The translations under genes and the position numbers were made by a program. Positions 1-54,251 of a stretch of 64,000 nucleotides of DNA are shown in pieces. A model generated the notes under the pieces. That model searched no databases, had not been told where the DNA came from, and saw nothing but the letters and a program-made list of their open reading frames with translations. The stretch covers positions 190,981,409 to 191,045,408 of the forward strand of contig NC_068938.1 of NCBI RefSeq assembly GCF_016801865.2. Reading direction: 5' to 3'. Each line of letters starts with the position of its first letter. Position 1 is the first letter of the stretch. Source of the DNA: Culex pipiens pallens (lineage: Eukaryota; Arthropoda; Insecta; Diptera; Culicidae).

Positions 1-1206
1 AGCAAACAATCAATTAGTGTTTCAACCTGCTGCTGCACTGTTATATTTCCATGAATGGGTTTGGGGCGGATTCTCAATGGCGGCCACCAAAATACTGCAG
101 ATAAAATTCGAACACGGCCCAAACAGCAGCGCGGTGAATGATAATAATTATATTTTAACGATTTTTTATCCTCAGGGGAAAACCATTTGTGCCAATAGAA
201 AATAAATTTAAATTATTACTTTTTTTTTTTCTTTTGGGAAGATGCAACAGAAGTGTAATGCCTTGGATCATACCAAATATTTTTCAATTTTTGATCAATT
301 ACAAACAATATATTTTTTTTTAATTTAAAAAGATTCCAATATGAAGAATTCAAACAGGAATAAGTTTCATTAATAACCTTCCTGACCCAATGACAGAGGA
401 GGTTTTTTATCCAATATCTATTCAACAATCCAGTAATCTTGTACTACGCACTTGCAATGAAAACGATCAGTGCAAATTTCATCCCACCAACCTCTTCGAT
501 AACGTGGTTACGGTTATGCACTCACGTCATGTTTCGCCGGGAGATAAATCTTGAGGAGTCTGTGACCGTTCGTGCCGAAAACAGTCGGAGACGACGTCCG
601 TGCGCCTTTGGTATTCAAATTTTCCCTGCCCAATTGTCGATTGCCATCACCGGGCCTGAAGAGAGCCCCGAGCAAATTTATTGACCACAAAGAGTAAGCC
701 CGTCACGTGAGGAAACGAAATTGGCAAAATTCAACGACCGTGCGGAGGTGGAGAGAACTGCATTCAAAAAAAAAAAGTTGAGGCAAAAAATCGAAACACG
801 AAAATAAACTTATTTCGACCAATCGTATGGAAAGCAGGCTTCCAAAAAATCCGGAAAGAATGCACGCGCAGAATAAAACATGCATCTCTGCATCCCTTGT
901 GCGGTGGCCACAATCCGTGCCGAGGGCATCAAGATAATCAGAGTCACGTAAGTCAGGCGGACACAAATTTCGAGCGAAAACCACCTTCGGGGCCGGGAAT
1001 CTTTGAAACGAAAGATGCTCGGTAACTTCATTGGAAGATTGTTTTAGTTTCATTGAGTTTTATTGAATTGATTTTTTGGGAACAAATTGTGTCAAAATTT
1101 TATGTGATTTATGTGTGATATTTTGAAATAGTTTTGAGTTCAACAAAAATAACAAATGATAAAACAATGAATCTGTTTAGCTGAAGAAGAGAAGCAAAAT
1201 ATATGA
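1..1206. other. Intergenic, no gene recognised
   Basis: Only short open frames (up to about 116 codons), none with a recognisable domain. Base composition is mixed, with a moderately GC-richer block at about 480-1020. No repeat signature identified. Confidence 0.5.
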
Positions 1207-1762
1207 GGCGTCATCCATAAAGTACGTCACGCTTCAAGGGGGAGGGGGGGATGTCGCAAGCGTGACAAAGTGTGACAAGGGGGTCCGTGAGACCGTGACG
1301 TCACGCTAGACTATTTCCTGAATACTGAAAATTCAGTCAAAGAATATATCTAAAAATAGTTTTTGTGATAAAATTTACTTATAAATCAAACACGACACAA
1401 GGCTTTAAGACACAGAGTTTTCGATGATAGATTTGATATGCTTAAATCATTAAATTAATAAAAACTATTGATGGTGATTTCTATCACTACAACATTCAAC
1501 AAAATAAAAATAAAAATCTAAACACAACCTGTAAAAAACTAAAAACTTTCTCGATTGAACTCCGAATTTATAAACAATCCTATTTATAAATCATGTAATA
1601 ATTATTCAAAAAAATTAATATGGAGGGGGGGGGGGAGGAGTCAACAGAATGTGACGTACTTTTTGAAGGGGGGTTGGAGCCAGCGTGACAAAGTGTGACA
1701 TAGGGGGGAGAGTGGGTTGATTTTGGCCGATTTTAGCGTGACATACTTTATGGATGACGCCC
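1207..1762. mobile_element. MITE with GGCGTCATCC termini
   Basis: Starts GGCGTCATCCATAAAGTACG and ends with the inverse (CTTTATGGATGACGCC). Internal GTGACAAAGTGTGAC segments and G-runs recur near both ends. The sequence TGA flanks both sides (1204-1206 and 1763-1765), giving a possible 3-bp duplication. Superfamily not assigned. Confidence 0.75.
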
Positions 1763-2231
1763 TGATACGTAATGCAGCATTGTGTAGTGCAGTTCTAAAT
1801 AAAAAGTGATGAAAAGTGATTTTAAAAAAATTGGATCAAAGATTTGATTGGTGCAATCCATTGTTTGATTGAGAAAAGTTTCCACTGGGTGTAGCGCAAA
1901 TGGGCATATTTTTATTCAAAATTTGATCTCGTCAAAGTTTTTCCAATTTTGGTGAGGGTTTTCAAATACGTTCAAGCTTGATAAAAATAGTGAAGTTCGA
2001 TGATCCGAAGTACGACTATTCGAAGATTTGTATGGGATAATCGGATAATCGAATCACGAAAAAATATGTTTTTTTTTTGTTTTTTTTTTATTTGTCTTAT
2101 TTTAAACATCAAATTCAACGACCCCATTTTAGTCAAATTTGAATTAATTGATTCAATATCAAATGATAAAATAATAAATTTTCAATGTTTCGTCACCGCC
2201 ATATTGGCCATTTTAAAATAACTTTAGCGTA

Positions 2232-2694
2232 CACCCAAAGGAAAAATATATCTTAACATCTGCAACAGAGGATTTGCTGCAGAAAATGTCATATTTTATA
2301 ACATTTTTTGCAGCAAGCCCGTAGATTATATTTGCCCGCGTGTAAATATTTCAGCGATTTGCAGTTCTCACCAACACATATAAAGCTGGCCCGTCCCCGA
2401 GCAACAATCCAAAGAGAAGAATATGTTGGTGCTCTTTCACTGACATTTCAACAAGCGTCCATGGCGCGGTGGTAGCGTGTCGGATCAATAACCAAAATGT
2501 TGGTGGTTCAATCCTCGTTCTGTTAAGGGTTTTTTTTTTGTAAAATACAACCAAAAAGCTGTCGGTATTGTCGATAATTGTCGGTAATGTCATACCTCTA
2601 TATCGCAAAAAAATGCATGAGGACAGTTTTCATGCAGATTCTGATATACTTCCATGCCGCTATGCATCAAAATCATGCGAACGCCGTTTGGGTG
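2232..2694. mobile_element. TA-flanked MITE (CACCCAAA ends) with tRNA-like module
   Basis: Short inverted ends CACCCAAA/TTTGGGTG flanked by TA on both sides (2230-2231, 2695-2696). The related element at 63.7 kb reads TTAGAGTAGTTC where this one has TTAGCG-TA-insert-TA-GTTT, so the boundaries rest on an empty-site comparison. TA duplication points to the Tc1/mariner superfamily. Confidence 0.7.
2458..2541 (+). repeat. tRNA-like SINE head with A and B boxes and T-run
   Basis: Contains TGGCGCGGTGGTAGCGTG (A-box-like) and GGTTCAATCC (B-box-like) at tRNA spacing, followed by a run of ten T's that could stop RNA polymerase III. It lies inside the TA-flanked MITE. An intact cloverleaf was not shown, so it is called a SINE fragment rather than a tRNA gene. 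Confidence 0.55.
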
Positions 2695-2859
2695 TAGTTT
2701 GAGGATCATACCAAAGATTATTCACTTCTCTCTGGTCAAAATTACTTAAGAATTTGACAACGAAAAAAATATTTTTCTAGTGATTCGATTATTCAAAGTG
2801 AAATTTTGCTAAGGATTTGGGATAATCGAGTGTAATAAGAAATGTATTATTTGCATGAA

Positions 2860-5800
2860 TAAAATCACATAAAAAAACAACAAAAAAAAACAAAATCCCA
2901 AATAATACATCAAAATAACAATGATAATACTACCGTGTATCACTGAGATGTCATGGAAAAATGGTATTTATTTCGAACGAAAATTTGTTCTTATTCTAAA
3001 TTAAAAATTTACAACGACAGCATGAAAAATTTCTCAAATATTTTGTTTGGTTAGCGTCATAATTAAAACCATAAAAAATGAAAATTATCTATTTCTTTTC
3101 AGAGCCTAACATAAAAAAAAAAAAACAAAATATAACTAACATAACATAACTTCGGCTAAAATGAATGATTTCATGTCAAATAAAACTGAATTAACCTTAT
3201 TTTTGAGTTTTTTTTATTAGGCTGGTACAAATATTTTTAAAAGTTTTTGTCACACCCCCCTTCAAAATTGGCCCGAAAAATCAGGGGGCAAAAAAAATAT
3301 TTTTACAATAAACTTCAAAATTTCAATGAAAATTCAAGTGCAACCAGCTGAAATCAAATTAAAATACATTCTCCTGCGTTTAAAATCATTTTTAGCATGT
3401 TTGGGTTTATTAAAAAATCTTAAGGTTTTTTGAAAATTTTCGATGCAAAATCTTTTTTTTCGATACAATTTTTGATTTTGTCAGATCTTAGATTTTTTGA
3501 AAACTAATGATTGCAAAACAACTGATCTAGTGTAAAATGCATTTTAAAACACTTTTTTTCATTTAAATGTGAAGACTATGGCTTGTTATTTAAATTTTTA
3601 TTTTTTTATTTATTTCCCCCCCCCCCCTTGACCTCGGCCAGGGCCGAGGGACAAAAACTTTTTTAAATATTTGCATCGGCCTTATAGGTGATTCTCCACA
3701 AAAACCAGAAAAAGATATTTTTTTATGTAATAAAAACTAAATTCAATATTTCGCCCTTTTGAAGTTTTCAAATTTTCAAAATATTTTTTTTCGAGCGATC
3801 ACGTTATTTCACGATTGATTGATTTCTCGATAATGAAAATCGGATAATGAAATTCGTACCATTACTTAGATATCAAAATTTGAAAATTGAGTGCCATTGG
3901 GGACACGGAAAACGTTAATTATATTTATCGTTTTTATTTGAGGAAATGTTTCTTAGGAACAAAAATATCAAAGCTGCCAAACATGTATGGAGACTAGAAT
4001 GGACAAACCAATGATGTAAAATGGATTGTTTGTTCGGATGGAAGCCCCCTGAAAAGTTTAATCGAATGAAAGAATTCCAAAAAATAAAATGTCGAAAAAT
4101 CTAAAAATAAAAGTTTAAATTTCATTCAGTTCATTATGCCATTGGAAATATTTTCTAAAATTTTTGTCCCTTGATTCTGGCCGTAGAATCAGCATTTCAA
4201 TGAATACGCAGATATGTTGTTAAAGGCAGTAATTTTTTGTTAATCATAAGTTTTCAATAACTCATTGTATTTTTTGGCGAAAAAAAAAAGAACTTTCCAC
4301 AGTACTGTACATCGAAATTTCACAATTTTTTAAACTTGTTTAACCATCATAATCATTTAAAATTGTTTTCAGTTGATTGAATGTATAATTCCAATAAAGT
4401 TTTGAAGATTAAAATACGGGTTTTTGATGCGATTATGAAAATTTTTATCTTGAAAAACAATTTTCTGGTCGATTTAGTGTCTTCGGCAAAGTTGCCGGTT
4501 ATGATAAGAACTTTTCAAAAAAAAAACGTAGAAAACAATCTGTTTAACTTTTATCATCAAAAGTTGAATTCTAAATATTAGATTTTTTTTTATTTTAGAA
4601 ATTTTTGATATGTTTAAGGGACATCTTTTAAGCCATAGTGCATGATTATGCAAAAACTAGTTCTGGAGGGTAGGTTGCCAGGTCGCCAGATAAATTTGGG
4701 AATGCCAGATTTTCCAAGTGCCTGCCAGAAAATAAGATTTTCGATTATCTATGTCAGATTTTCACAGATTTCGACAGATTTGTTAATATCTGGAGGTTTA
4801 TTTTTTTGAAAAAAATGTTTTTATTTTTTTCAAAATGTCGAGAAAACGGTTTTTTTCTGCGAAAAAGTCCTTCCGCCTTTTTTGGGAGACATTGAATACC
4901 TCGAAAACTCTTGGGTTGATTTTCAAGCTCGAAAAAACGTATGAGAAATTTACTATTTTTTTATTAAAAATAATTTCTATAATACAAAGAAAAATCGATT
5001 GGCGAAAATTGGGAGAACTAAGCTAATTTTCATTTTATTCAAGTTTTGCTGAAGATATAGGAACAAAACAATTAATTTTTAAACATATAAGTATAGCATA
5101 TCAGCATCAGCCATTCCCCACGAAGGTTCTCTGGTCCGAACAATTTTCGTCGATTTTTGCAACTTTTTTCACTAAAATTGTCCGAGAAATCCGATAAAAA
5201 TATTTTCTTTGGTCCAGACACCATAAAAACGAAATTTTAAAGTTTCATACGTCCTTTTAAAGTGTTAGGTTGAATTGTTTGGTCTTCGAACAATTTTTCC
5301 TGGAAAGGCTAACTAATCAGCTTTCATTTTCATCCAAGACAGCTAAAATCGGTTGAAATGGCGGGAGTTTCGATTTTGAAAATGTGGTTTTTACGAAAAT
5401 CGACAAAAATGGCAATTTTTCGGACTACCCTCACACGGCGTATGTCACCCTTTATGGCCAAACAAAAAAGAATAAGGATTTTGTTATTTTCAAACCTGAT
5501 CCGAATACTTTTTTATAAGCACTTAAGTGTTATTGAGGCCGAATCTCAGATATTTTGATAAAAACGTTGTTGGATGAACCAGTAAAAAACTTTTCCAACG
5601 CGTCCAAAATATTGAAGATCCGACAACTCTATCAAAAGTTATGATTACTGAAGTGTTAATGACACAATTCTTGGCGGTGGATCTTAAATATGTTGATGAA
5701 AATGATGACCAGATGGATGCGACTCATCGTTGGAGGTGCAATCAGACCTTTTCAATAAGTACAAAAGGTTGAAATATGACAAACCTATCAAAGGTAGACA

Positions 5801-6200
5801 CCAATCTGGTGGATTAAGTAACGACGATATGTATATTTATTTATTTAACTGTAGAATCGAAATATGGACAAAAAACAATATCGACTAAAACTTTTAAATT
5901 CATTTTGTTGAATCAATACATCTTTTCTCGATTTTTAAACATTTTTTGTTAATGAAAGTTCTTCTTTTAAATTGATTTACCGTAAAGCTTCACAAACTGT
6001 CAAATTTTATTTTTGAGCTGTTCTGTATTTGTGATATTGTGATGATAGTTTGAATTCTTCAAGTTCATAAAATTGGTTAAAAAGAATTAAAATATTTCAA
6101 ATACCAATCAAACATAGAAGATATTTAAAAATTCATATTGAAATCATCTCATTGCCAAATTTCTAGTTGTTACAACGTTAAAAAAAACAAAACAACTGAT
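2860..6200. other. AT-rich intergenic repeats, no gene
   Basis: A patchwork of dispersed-repeat fragments. The block at about 3230-3700 (with a 12-C run at 3616-3627 and ACCTCGGCCAGGGCCGAGGG) recurs inverted at about 31200-31820 and partly near 58440. The 4660-4790 stretch repeats CCAGATTT-type motifs. No coding or RNA gene seen. Confidence 0.5.
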
Positions 6201-7450
6201 CCAGCTCCATTTTTCAAAACTGTTCCCCCTTCCCAATGAAACCTTTACGCAAAATCGAACACCAACCATGTTTTGTTCCGAGGAGGTAAAAAAGAAACCA
6301 ACCTGTGCAGAATAAGAAAACTGAAGCGAAAAAAAAACAGCAAACTAGTTTTTCCGGCCGCCGACCGATCGAAACCCATTGAAACTGCGCCCGCCGCCAA
6401 AGCCAAAGAGCTGATAATCGCTGATTCTCCGGAAGAAAACATAAACCTAGGTTAGGATGGTGGTTGAGTTGAAGAGGAGAGCTGCTGCCTCCAGCATCAT
6501 TATCATTACGGTTGAGCATAGGTTGAAGAAACGGAATTCACCTAGCAGTGATAATCGAACAATGTTGTTATTAGTAATTAGGAGGTTGTTGATAAAATAT
6601 TTTCTTTCGATTTTACATGTTGAAGATCGTGAATTTTCAAACAAATTCTAAAACGTTTCCTCCAACAACAAAAGCAAATAACTAAAACACGTTATCGATA
6701 TCGGCTATATGCAGTGAGGCAAGTTCTTACCTGCTTGTTGTTTGTTGCTCCAACTGTTGTTTACATTTTACCGTTTGCGGCCGCAAACATATTTGAAAAC
6801 AATGGGCAACCTGGACGCGTCATGTGATCTGACCCGCTCTTCAATGCCTACTAACCAGTTTAGGAAGAAACGGGAAGTGATGAACAATTAAGTGAACCAG
6901 TTCTTAGGTCATTTAAAAATGTTTATTTATTTCTTGTGGGTTTGTTCTGATTTTTTTTCCTTCTCTCTCTCGATTAAGTCCAACGATGTATAATTTCGCA
7001 ATGTTTTTTTTTCTTCTCTGGTGCTCTAATCAACTAGTTTTGCGGTAAAATCTTAGCCGAGGGGTCATATAAAAAGAACTTTTAATTACAGATACACTTT
7101 ATACAATCACGTTTCAACTTATTTAAGAGAAAAATCGCGCTTCTAAAGATTAATCTTCTCTCTTCACTTTTTCCCGTCGCAGTCTATTATTATATGACAC
7201 AGTTCAATTGCCTTAACTAAGTGGGAGAAAGCTTACCTACGGTAAAATAAACCTATTCTAAAATTTGTGAAACAACAACTTATTTGTGAACTGATGACTA
7301 AGAGTGTTGGTCCTTAAAATTCTAGCTTACGCAAATTAAGTGTGAGTATATGGTACAGAAAACTTAAAAGGTTTGTGGTTTGTGTGCTAGTAAAAACTCA
7401 ACAGAAAATTGCTGAACTCTAACGCGCTTGTAACGCACACATATATTTGG
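6200..7450. other. Low-repeat block, no confirmed gene
   Basis: More complex sequence than its surroundings, with short overlapping open frames of 60-100 codons on both strands at 6214-6651. None is recognisable. The part after 6660 has no repeat signature and may be distal fz 3' UTR or flank. Confidence 0.35.
6922..6931 (-). terminator. Overlapping AATAAA pair, possible distal fz polyadenylation signal
   Basis: The minus strand reads AATAAATAAA, two overlapping canonical hexamers, at the edge of a non-repetitive block (about 6.66-7.45 kb) that lies in line with the fz 3' end. If the intervening 2.7 kb is inserted transposon sequence, this could be the ancestral fz 3' end. It could equally be a chance AT-rich match. 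Confidence 0.25.
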
Positions 7451-7681
7451 CAACGTTTATTCAAGTGTATGGGATGGATTGAGGAGTGGAGTTGGTGATT
7501 TACAACAATTTGAAGGAAAAATTATTTTTATCTGATGACTTTTTGAATATTGAAATATGATGATCATGGAACAAAAATGCAAAATGTTTTTTTTTATTAT
7601 AATTTTAATGATGATTTCAAAAAAATAAACATTTTTTCTAGAAAATGTGTATAATTTTACATCAGAATATGTGTGATAATA

Positions 7682-7871
7682 CACAGTAAAAAAATGTGTT
7701 AATTTGTATGGTGTTATTTCGTAAGGTTGAATATTACCTCTTTTATGATGTAATTTTACCCAAATTTAGACTGAAAAAGTGAAAAGTTGTTAAATTACAC
7801 ATTTTCAGAGGTAAAATTACACATTTTTTCTGACATAAAAAATGTACCCCTTCCCAGATGTAATATTAGGG
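7682..7871. mobile_element. CACAGTAAAA-ended MITE, right end lost
   Basis: Left end CACAGTAAAAAAATGTG preceded by TA. The interior (GAGGTAAAATTACACATTTT, GATGTAATATTA) matches in inverse orientation the complete copy at 9378-9596 and a third at 48031-48192. The right terminus is replaced by GGGGAACTATACCC sequence. Confidence 0.6.
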
Positions 7872-8009
7872 GAACTATACCCTTTCTCAGCCTATTTCTA
7901 TTATCGGCCTATCAACACTTTGATCATGAATTACAGCTTTCAAAAAGTGTTTTTAACTGTTCCAAAGTAATAAATAGCTCAAACAAAAGTGAGCAAGCAA
8001 CTCTCCATT

Positions 8010-8706
8010 GTTGATACATCTGAAAATGTTGATTTAATAGCGGAAAACGGCAAAAGTGATGAGAATTGGTCAAACAACTTAGAATGATTCAATTGGGCAT
8101 ATTTCCTCTACCATGACAAATTCTTACTGTGTATCTCTGATTATGTTTGAAGTTCAATAAGTTTAATAAATTAAATTAGTGTCATGCTACATTTACATCA
8201 ATGTAATGTAACATGAAAATTGTTTTTTTGTATAAATACTTATATTGTTTTGGTTTGACACAAAAAAGTTCACGTTTTCAGATGTTTTATATCCATGATT
8301 TTTATTACCTTTTACTCACAGTGGTAAATTTACACGTTTTCAAAGGTAAAATTACACAATTTTTTGACATAAAATATGTTATAATTTTCAGAGTCAATGT
8401 GATCATTTTTTTATCTTTTTAATATAAGTTCTACAGTTGTTACTTTCTGAAGAAAAATAACGCAATGTTTCAGGAACAAAAAAACAATTTTCATGTGTTA
8501 CATTACAATGATGTAAATGTAACATAACACTAATTTAATTTATTAAACTTATTGAACTTCAACCATGATCAGAGATACACAGTAAGAATAGGTCATGGTA
8601 GAGGAAATATGCCCAATTGAATCATTTTAAGTCGTTCGACCAATTCTCATCACTTTTGCCGTTTTCCGCTATTAAATCAACATTTTCAGATGTATCAACA
8701 ATATAT
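8010..8706. repeat. Inverted repeat, arms about 215 bp, spacer about 265 bp
   Basis: The left arm begins GTTGATACATCTGAAAATG and runs to ACATGAAAATTG near 8226. The right arm returns from CAATTTTCATGTG near 8488 to CAGATGTATCAAC near 8702. Both arms share AATTGGGCATATTTCCTCTA-type sequence with few differences. Probably a foldback MITE inside the 7.5-10.1 kb cluster. Confidence 0.75.
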
Positions 8707-9377
8707 AAATTGTGCTGTGAACAAAAACATTTTCTTCATAAAACCTAGAAAGAAGTGATTTTGATGCATCCAAATTTGAACAGCCATATAGAACTTTATT
8801 TTCTGTGTACATCTTTGTTTTAAAACCTTCAAAGTTTATTTGATTTTTAATTTATGGTGTTACCCATTTTAGATGGATTTATACTTGTTGATTACCAATT
8901 TTACATGTTGAGCTCAACATGAAAGTATTTTTAAAATGACAAAAAAAACCATATCAATTTGACATTTAAAAATGAGCGTGTCGACAGATTTTTTCCAGAA
9001 AACAAGTTCATTCAAATTTTGTAAAAGTAAGGTAATGTGTAAATAAACATCTTTCAATATGTAATTTTACATATTCCACATAAATTGAAGTTAAATTACA
9101 TCGAAAAAGCGTTAATACCCAGCTTTTCCAAATGTATCGTCAGCTTTACAAATTTGAAAATTTACCACTTTTTTCGGAGTTATTTCACATTTTGAACATA
9201 AATAAAGATAAAATGTCATCTTAAAAGTAATACATTTTTTTAACTTTTTGCTGTAAAAAGCGATTAAAAATTAAACACTACAATTGTTAGAAACAACCGT
9301 CTGAATTATTGACAATCAATTGCACATTTTTTCAAAACAGAATGATCAAAGTGTAATTATTAGTTATAGAAGCTGTA

Positions 9378-9596
9378 CACAGCAAAAAAAAAAACATAGT
9401 AATATTACATCTGGAAAATGGAACATCTTTTATGTCAAAAAAAAAATGTAAAATTTTACCTCTGAAAATGTGTAATTTTGCTTCTTTTTGATGAAACGTC
9501 ACTTTTTCAGTCTAAATTGAGGTAAAATTACATCATTATAGAAGTTATATTCAACATTTCAAAATTAAATCTTCCAAACTTACACATTTTACTGTG
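9378..9596. mobile_element. Complete TA-flanked MITE, CACAGYAAAA ends
   Basis: 219 bp between TA dinucleotides (9376-9377, 9597-9598). Left end CACAGCAAAAA, right end TTTTACTGTG. Interior shared with copies near 7.7 kb and 48.1 kb. TA target and size fit a Tc1/mariner-type MITE. Confidence 0.7.
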
Positions 9597-9599
9597 TAA

Positions 9600-10200
9600 C
9601 CTTGCATGGTGTGACATCTTTTTATTTTTGCTTTAGCTCAATTCATATGGAAATGTTGAATTACATATAATAATTGTAAAATTACATATTTTGAGGAAAT
9701 ATTACCATTTTTATCGGACACAAAATCTGTCCATATTCTAAGATGGAAACTTCTTAGAATTTATTACTCAATGCAGACATAAGACTTTTGCAAATATCAT
9801 TCAACATTTATGTCGTACCCCAAATTAGTGTGGTCTAAAACAGGGTGATGGCACTGAAAGTTGAACTAAAATCAACTGATAACAATTTTATAAGTCGCGT
9901 TTATTATCCTAGTTAGCATTTTTTAGTTCAAAAAAGTTTTTTTTGGGTAAATTTAAATTTTGATAATGTGTAAAAAAGTAATAAAAAAAAACGATGAATA
10001 TTGCACCAATTCCTCATGAAAATTACACATTCTTTAATTTCACATCAAGAACTTGTACATTTTGCATAACTTTTTGATAAATTTATTTTTTTTACACATT
10101 ATTTCAGGTTAAATAACATTAAAAGGGAATATTCAACCATAAAGTTTTGAACCTTAAAATTAAATTTACAGGACCAGTTGAAAAAAGAAATCATCTAAAA
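9600..10200. other. AT-rich intergenic/3' flank, no gene
   Basis: Repeated short motifs (TTACACATT, GTAAAATTACA) suggest older copies of the same MITE family. No gene supported. Confidence 0.4.
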
Positions 10201-10702
10201 ACAGGTAATTGTTTTTTTCGTTGTCAAAAATGTGAAAATTTAGATTTTTTTTTAGAAAAACCCAATTTGCATCAACCTAGAGTCAGTCTAAAACATGCAA
10301 TAATGTTGTTTTTTTTTCAACTTAAAAATCACCACTCTACTGCTCTGATCCACCCCACAGCGTGGTTATTTGAATAAAACTACTGTTTTCGAAACTTACG
10401 TTATTTTATAGGACAGTCTCTACTTAGTATCAACGATTTTCTACAATATCGACAAATTTCACGATTCAGATTCCTATCGAATCATTTTCAAACGTTTTTG
10501 ATTATTCGCTTCTACGAGTTAACGTTTACCTTTCGCGTAATTTCCTTAAAGCTGAGATTCGCCACCGCCCGTCCACGAAGTCTACAAAAAGGCGTTCGAA
10601 AAGTGGACTAAAACTCGCACTAAAAAGTTAGGGTTAGAAATCTATACGGTTCCTTGGTGGTTGTGGTGGTGGTGCTGGAGTGACTTTCTTTCTTTCCCTC
10701 GT
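10200..10702 (-). other. fz proximal 3' UTR
   Basis: Sequence directly after the fz stop codon, with no transposon signature until about 10.2 kb. It includes a CAC/CCA-rich stretch just past the stop (10660-10690). I see no minus-strand AATAAA between 10703 and about 10100, so the transcript probably extends into or past the MITE cluster at 7.5-10.1 kb. Confidence 0.5.
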
Positions 10703-52298
<41,596 letters not shown>

Positions 52299-53177
52299 TT
52301 TGGGGGGTTCTTCACCGCTTCGTAGCTGCTTGTACTTCTTCACCCACGACGTTATTATCTTCTGCACTTGCTGTTTTCACTAGCTTCATTATACAAGGTG
52401 TGCACACCGACACGTACGCACACGATGCTCTGCGAATTACTTCATTTCACCGACACACAAAAGAGGCCAATAATCGAGGGGCCATAAACAATAACGCTCT
52501 TTTTGCATTCACTTCTTTCTCCTCTTCTGGGTACATCCACAAATCACCGAGACACTTCCACACGACTACATCAACTACCGACACTTCCTCTTCAATGCTC
52601 CTACAGAAACCTTCTCCTTCTCACCTCCTTCTTCCTTGCACCAATTCTGCACTGTGATGCGATTCTGTTCTCCTGAATCGCTTATGCTTCCCTTATTCTT
52701 CCCCTTCTCAAAACTCCAACTCCGTTAAGCCGTTTCGCACTTCTTCTCCACTCACAACTCCACTTCTACCTCCACCTTCTGCCGTCGCCAAAGCCAGAAA
52801 AGCCGGTCTCCGGCACTTTCTCCATCTCAACGCTTCAACGTTTTCTTCTGTTCTCCCCAACTCTCTTGGTCGTCGCTTGGTTACGACCGCAGCATCGCCA
52901 CGCGATTGATCCAAATTCAGCCCCAACACAGCATCCACGCGCCGCGCTACCTTGACAACGGCGACGAACACTGCGGCGACTGTCAAAACGCGCAATAACT
53001 TGCAAATTTATCCCCCAACTCTCTCTAGTTCTGAGGCCTAGTCTGCTCCCCGTAAGGATACCCGAAACGCGCGCCCAAACAACCGACTTTACGACTCTAC
53101 TTTTGGGATGAATAAACCGACCGAGCGTGGAGTTGGGACAGAATCGATCCTAGCGCGAACACGTCCGAAGTGCGACT
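52299..53177 (-). other. fz 5' UTR and upstream leader (inferred)
   Basis: Between the initiation codon and the candidate start site lies about 0.9 kb of sequence richer in G+C than the introns. It is purine-rich on the minus strand (many GGAGAA/GAAG runs). It contains no recognisable transposon and no long open frame continuous with fz. A noncoding exon or 5' intron could be present; none can be demonstrated from sequence alone. Confidence 0.45.
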
Positions 53178-53179
53178 GA
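53146..53179 (-). promoter_or_regulatory. Candidate Inr + DPE core promoter for fz
   Basis: On the minus strand TCAGTCG (53179-53173) matches the insect initiator TCAGTY, with A+1 at 53177. GGATCG falls at +28 to +33 (53150-53145) and matches the downstream promoter element RGWYV at its required spacing. No TATA box lies about 30 bp upstream. The sequences and spacing are observed; promoter activity is inferred. I did not exclude other initiators in the leader. Confidence 0.45.
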
Positions 53180-53792
53180 ATGGAAACGACGATTCGAAAC
53201 CGGTGAGCCGAAGTTCCGATGGTAAACAAAACTGTTATACCGACATGTTTCTTTGCTGGGAGTATTGGTGTTGCGCGGGGTGTAAACAAGTGTGTCTGAA
53301 TGATACTTACACAGCGCAAAGTAAGCAAGTGTTCGTGAAAGCACAGAGAGGAAACTGTTCGAAATGTGGAATATACGAAACGCAGACGATGGGTTGATCT
53401 AGACAAGTTTTGTAGACGCGAGAATGGCGAAAACGATGGCGCGTGTTTCCAGTGTGTAGACAGCGTCGTGGATGGAGAACAACGTAAACACAAGGTGCAT
53501 GCACCTGAATGGGTTTAGACGCGAAACGGACGGATGTTGGCTGTTGGTTGTTGTAGAAGGGTTGTGCGTTTTATAAACATTGATGAATGAAATCGATTAT
53601 TGAATGATGCTTTCGTTTTTAAGAAAAATAACTAGGCTTAGTGTTTTTTCACGCTAAAAAAAGGAAAATTTCACGTGGATCTTAATTTCACAACACCAAA
53701 TTTCACGGAAATTTCACGGAACGTGAAAATAATTACAGTAACTCTGAAAATCTCATGTTAAAAGTACAGAAACTACTTTGTAAGCTTAATTA
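53178..53792. other. Upstream flank of fz, no gene
   Basis: Contains a minus-strand TATAAAA (about 53569-53576) that could mark an alternative promoter, though no strong initiator lies 30 bp downstream. Otherwise nothing recognised. Confidence 0.3.
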
Positions 53793-54036
53793 CAGTATGT
53801 AAAAAAAGTATTTACACCCGTTGGGCACTATACACATTTTGTGATGAAACATGTAACAATTTAAAGTTTGACAGAAACCTAGTACTATGTTTTGTTCAGA
53901 AACTCATGCCGAACATTTTGCTACAAAAAGCTCATGAAAAGATGTTTTCTATAAAAAGTTATATATCAAATACTATTACAAAAATAAAAAAGGTGCAAAA
54001 AAAGTTTGTACACCTTTCGAAAAATTAACATAAATA

Positions 54037-54251
54037 CCGTAAACTGGGGTCAATCGGGACACATGGGGCGAATTGGGACAGCAGTTTTAACCATGTTGGA
54101 GCACAATATTTTGATTTTTCTGGTTGGTTTCGGTTAGAACAGACTCAGGCCAACAAAATGTGTACATCCATTTCCAAATTTAAAAGCTCTAAGTGCTCTA
54201 AAAACTGCTGTCCCTATTCAGACTGTAGTCCCGATTCACCCCAGGTTACGG
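54037..54251. mobile_element. 215-bp MITE with CCGTAAACTGGGG ends
   Basis: Inverted ends CCGTAAACTGGGGTCAATCG and CCCCAGGTTACGG, flanked by TA. The opposite arm of the host palindrome lacks it, confirming insertion. Confidence 0.85.

Larger units (their letters stand above)
1993..2840. mobile_element. MITE of the TTATCCGAA family, interrupted by another element
   Basis: Ends carry repeated GGATAATCGAATCACGAA-type motifs, and the interior matches the copy at 63518-63867 (shared CGACCCCATTYTAGTC and TTTGAAT stretches). The 63.7-kb copy lacks the 2232-2694 insertion and so serves as the empty site. Confidence 0.6.

Noticed and set aside
52299..52367. N-terminal extension of Frizzled starting at 52367
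   Set aside because: It would place 23 polar residues before a clear signal peptide; the ATG at 52298 has a good context.
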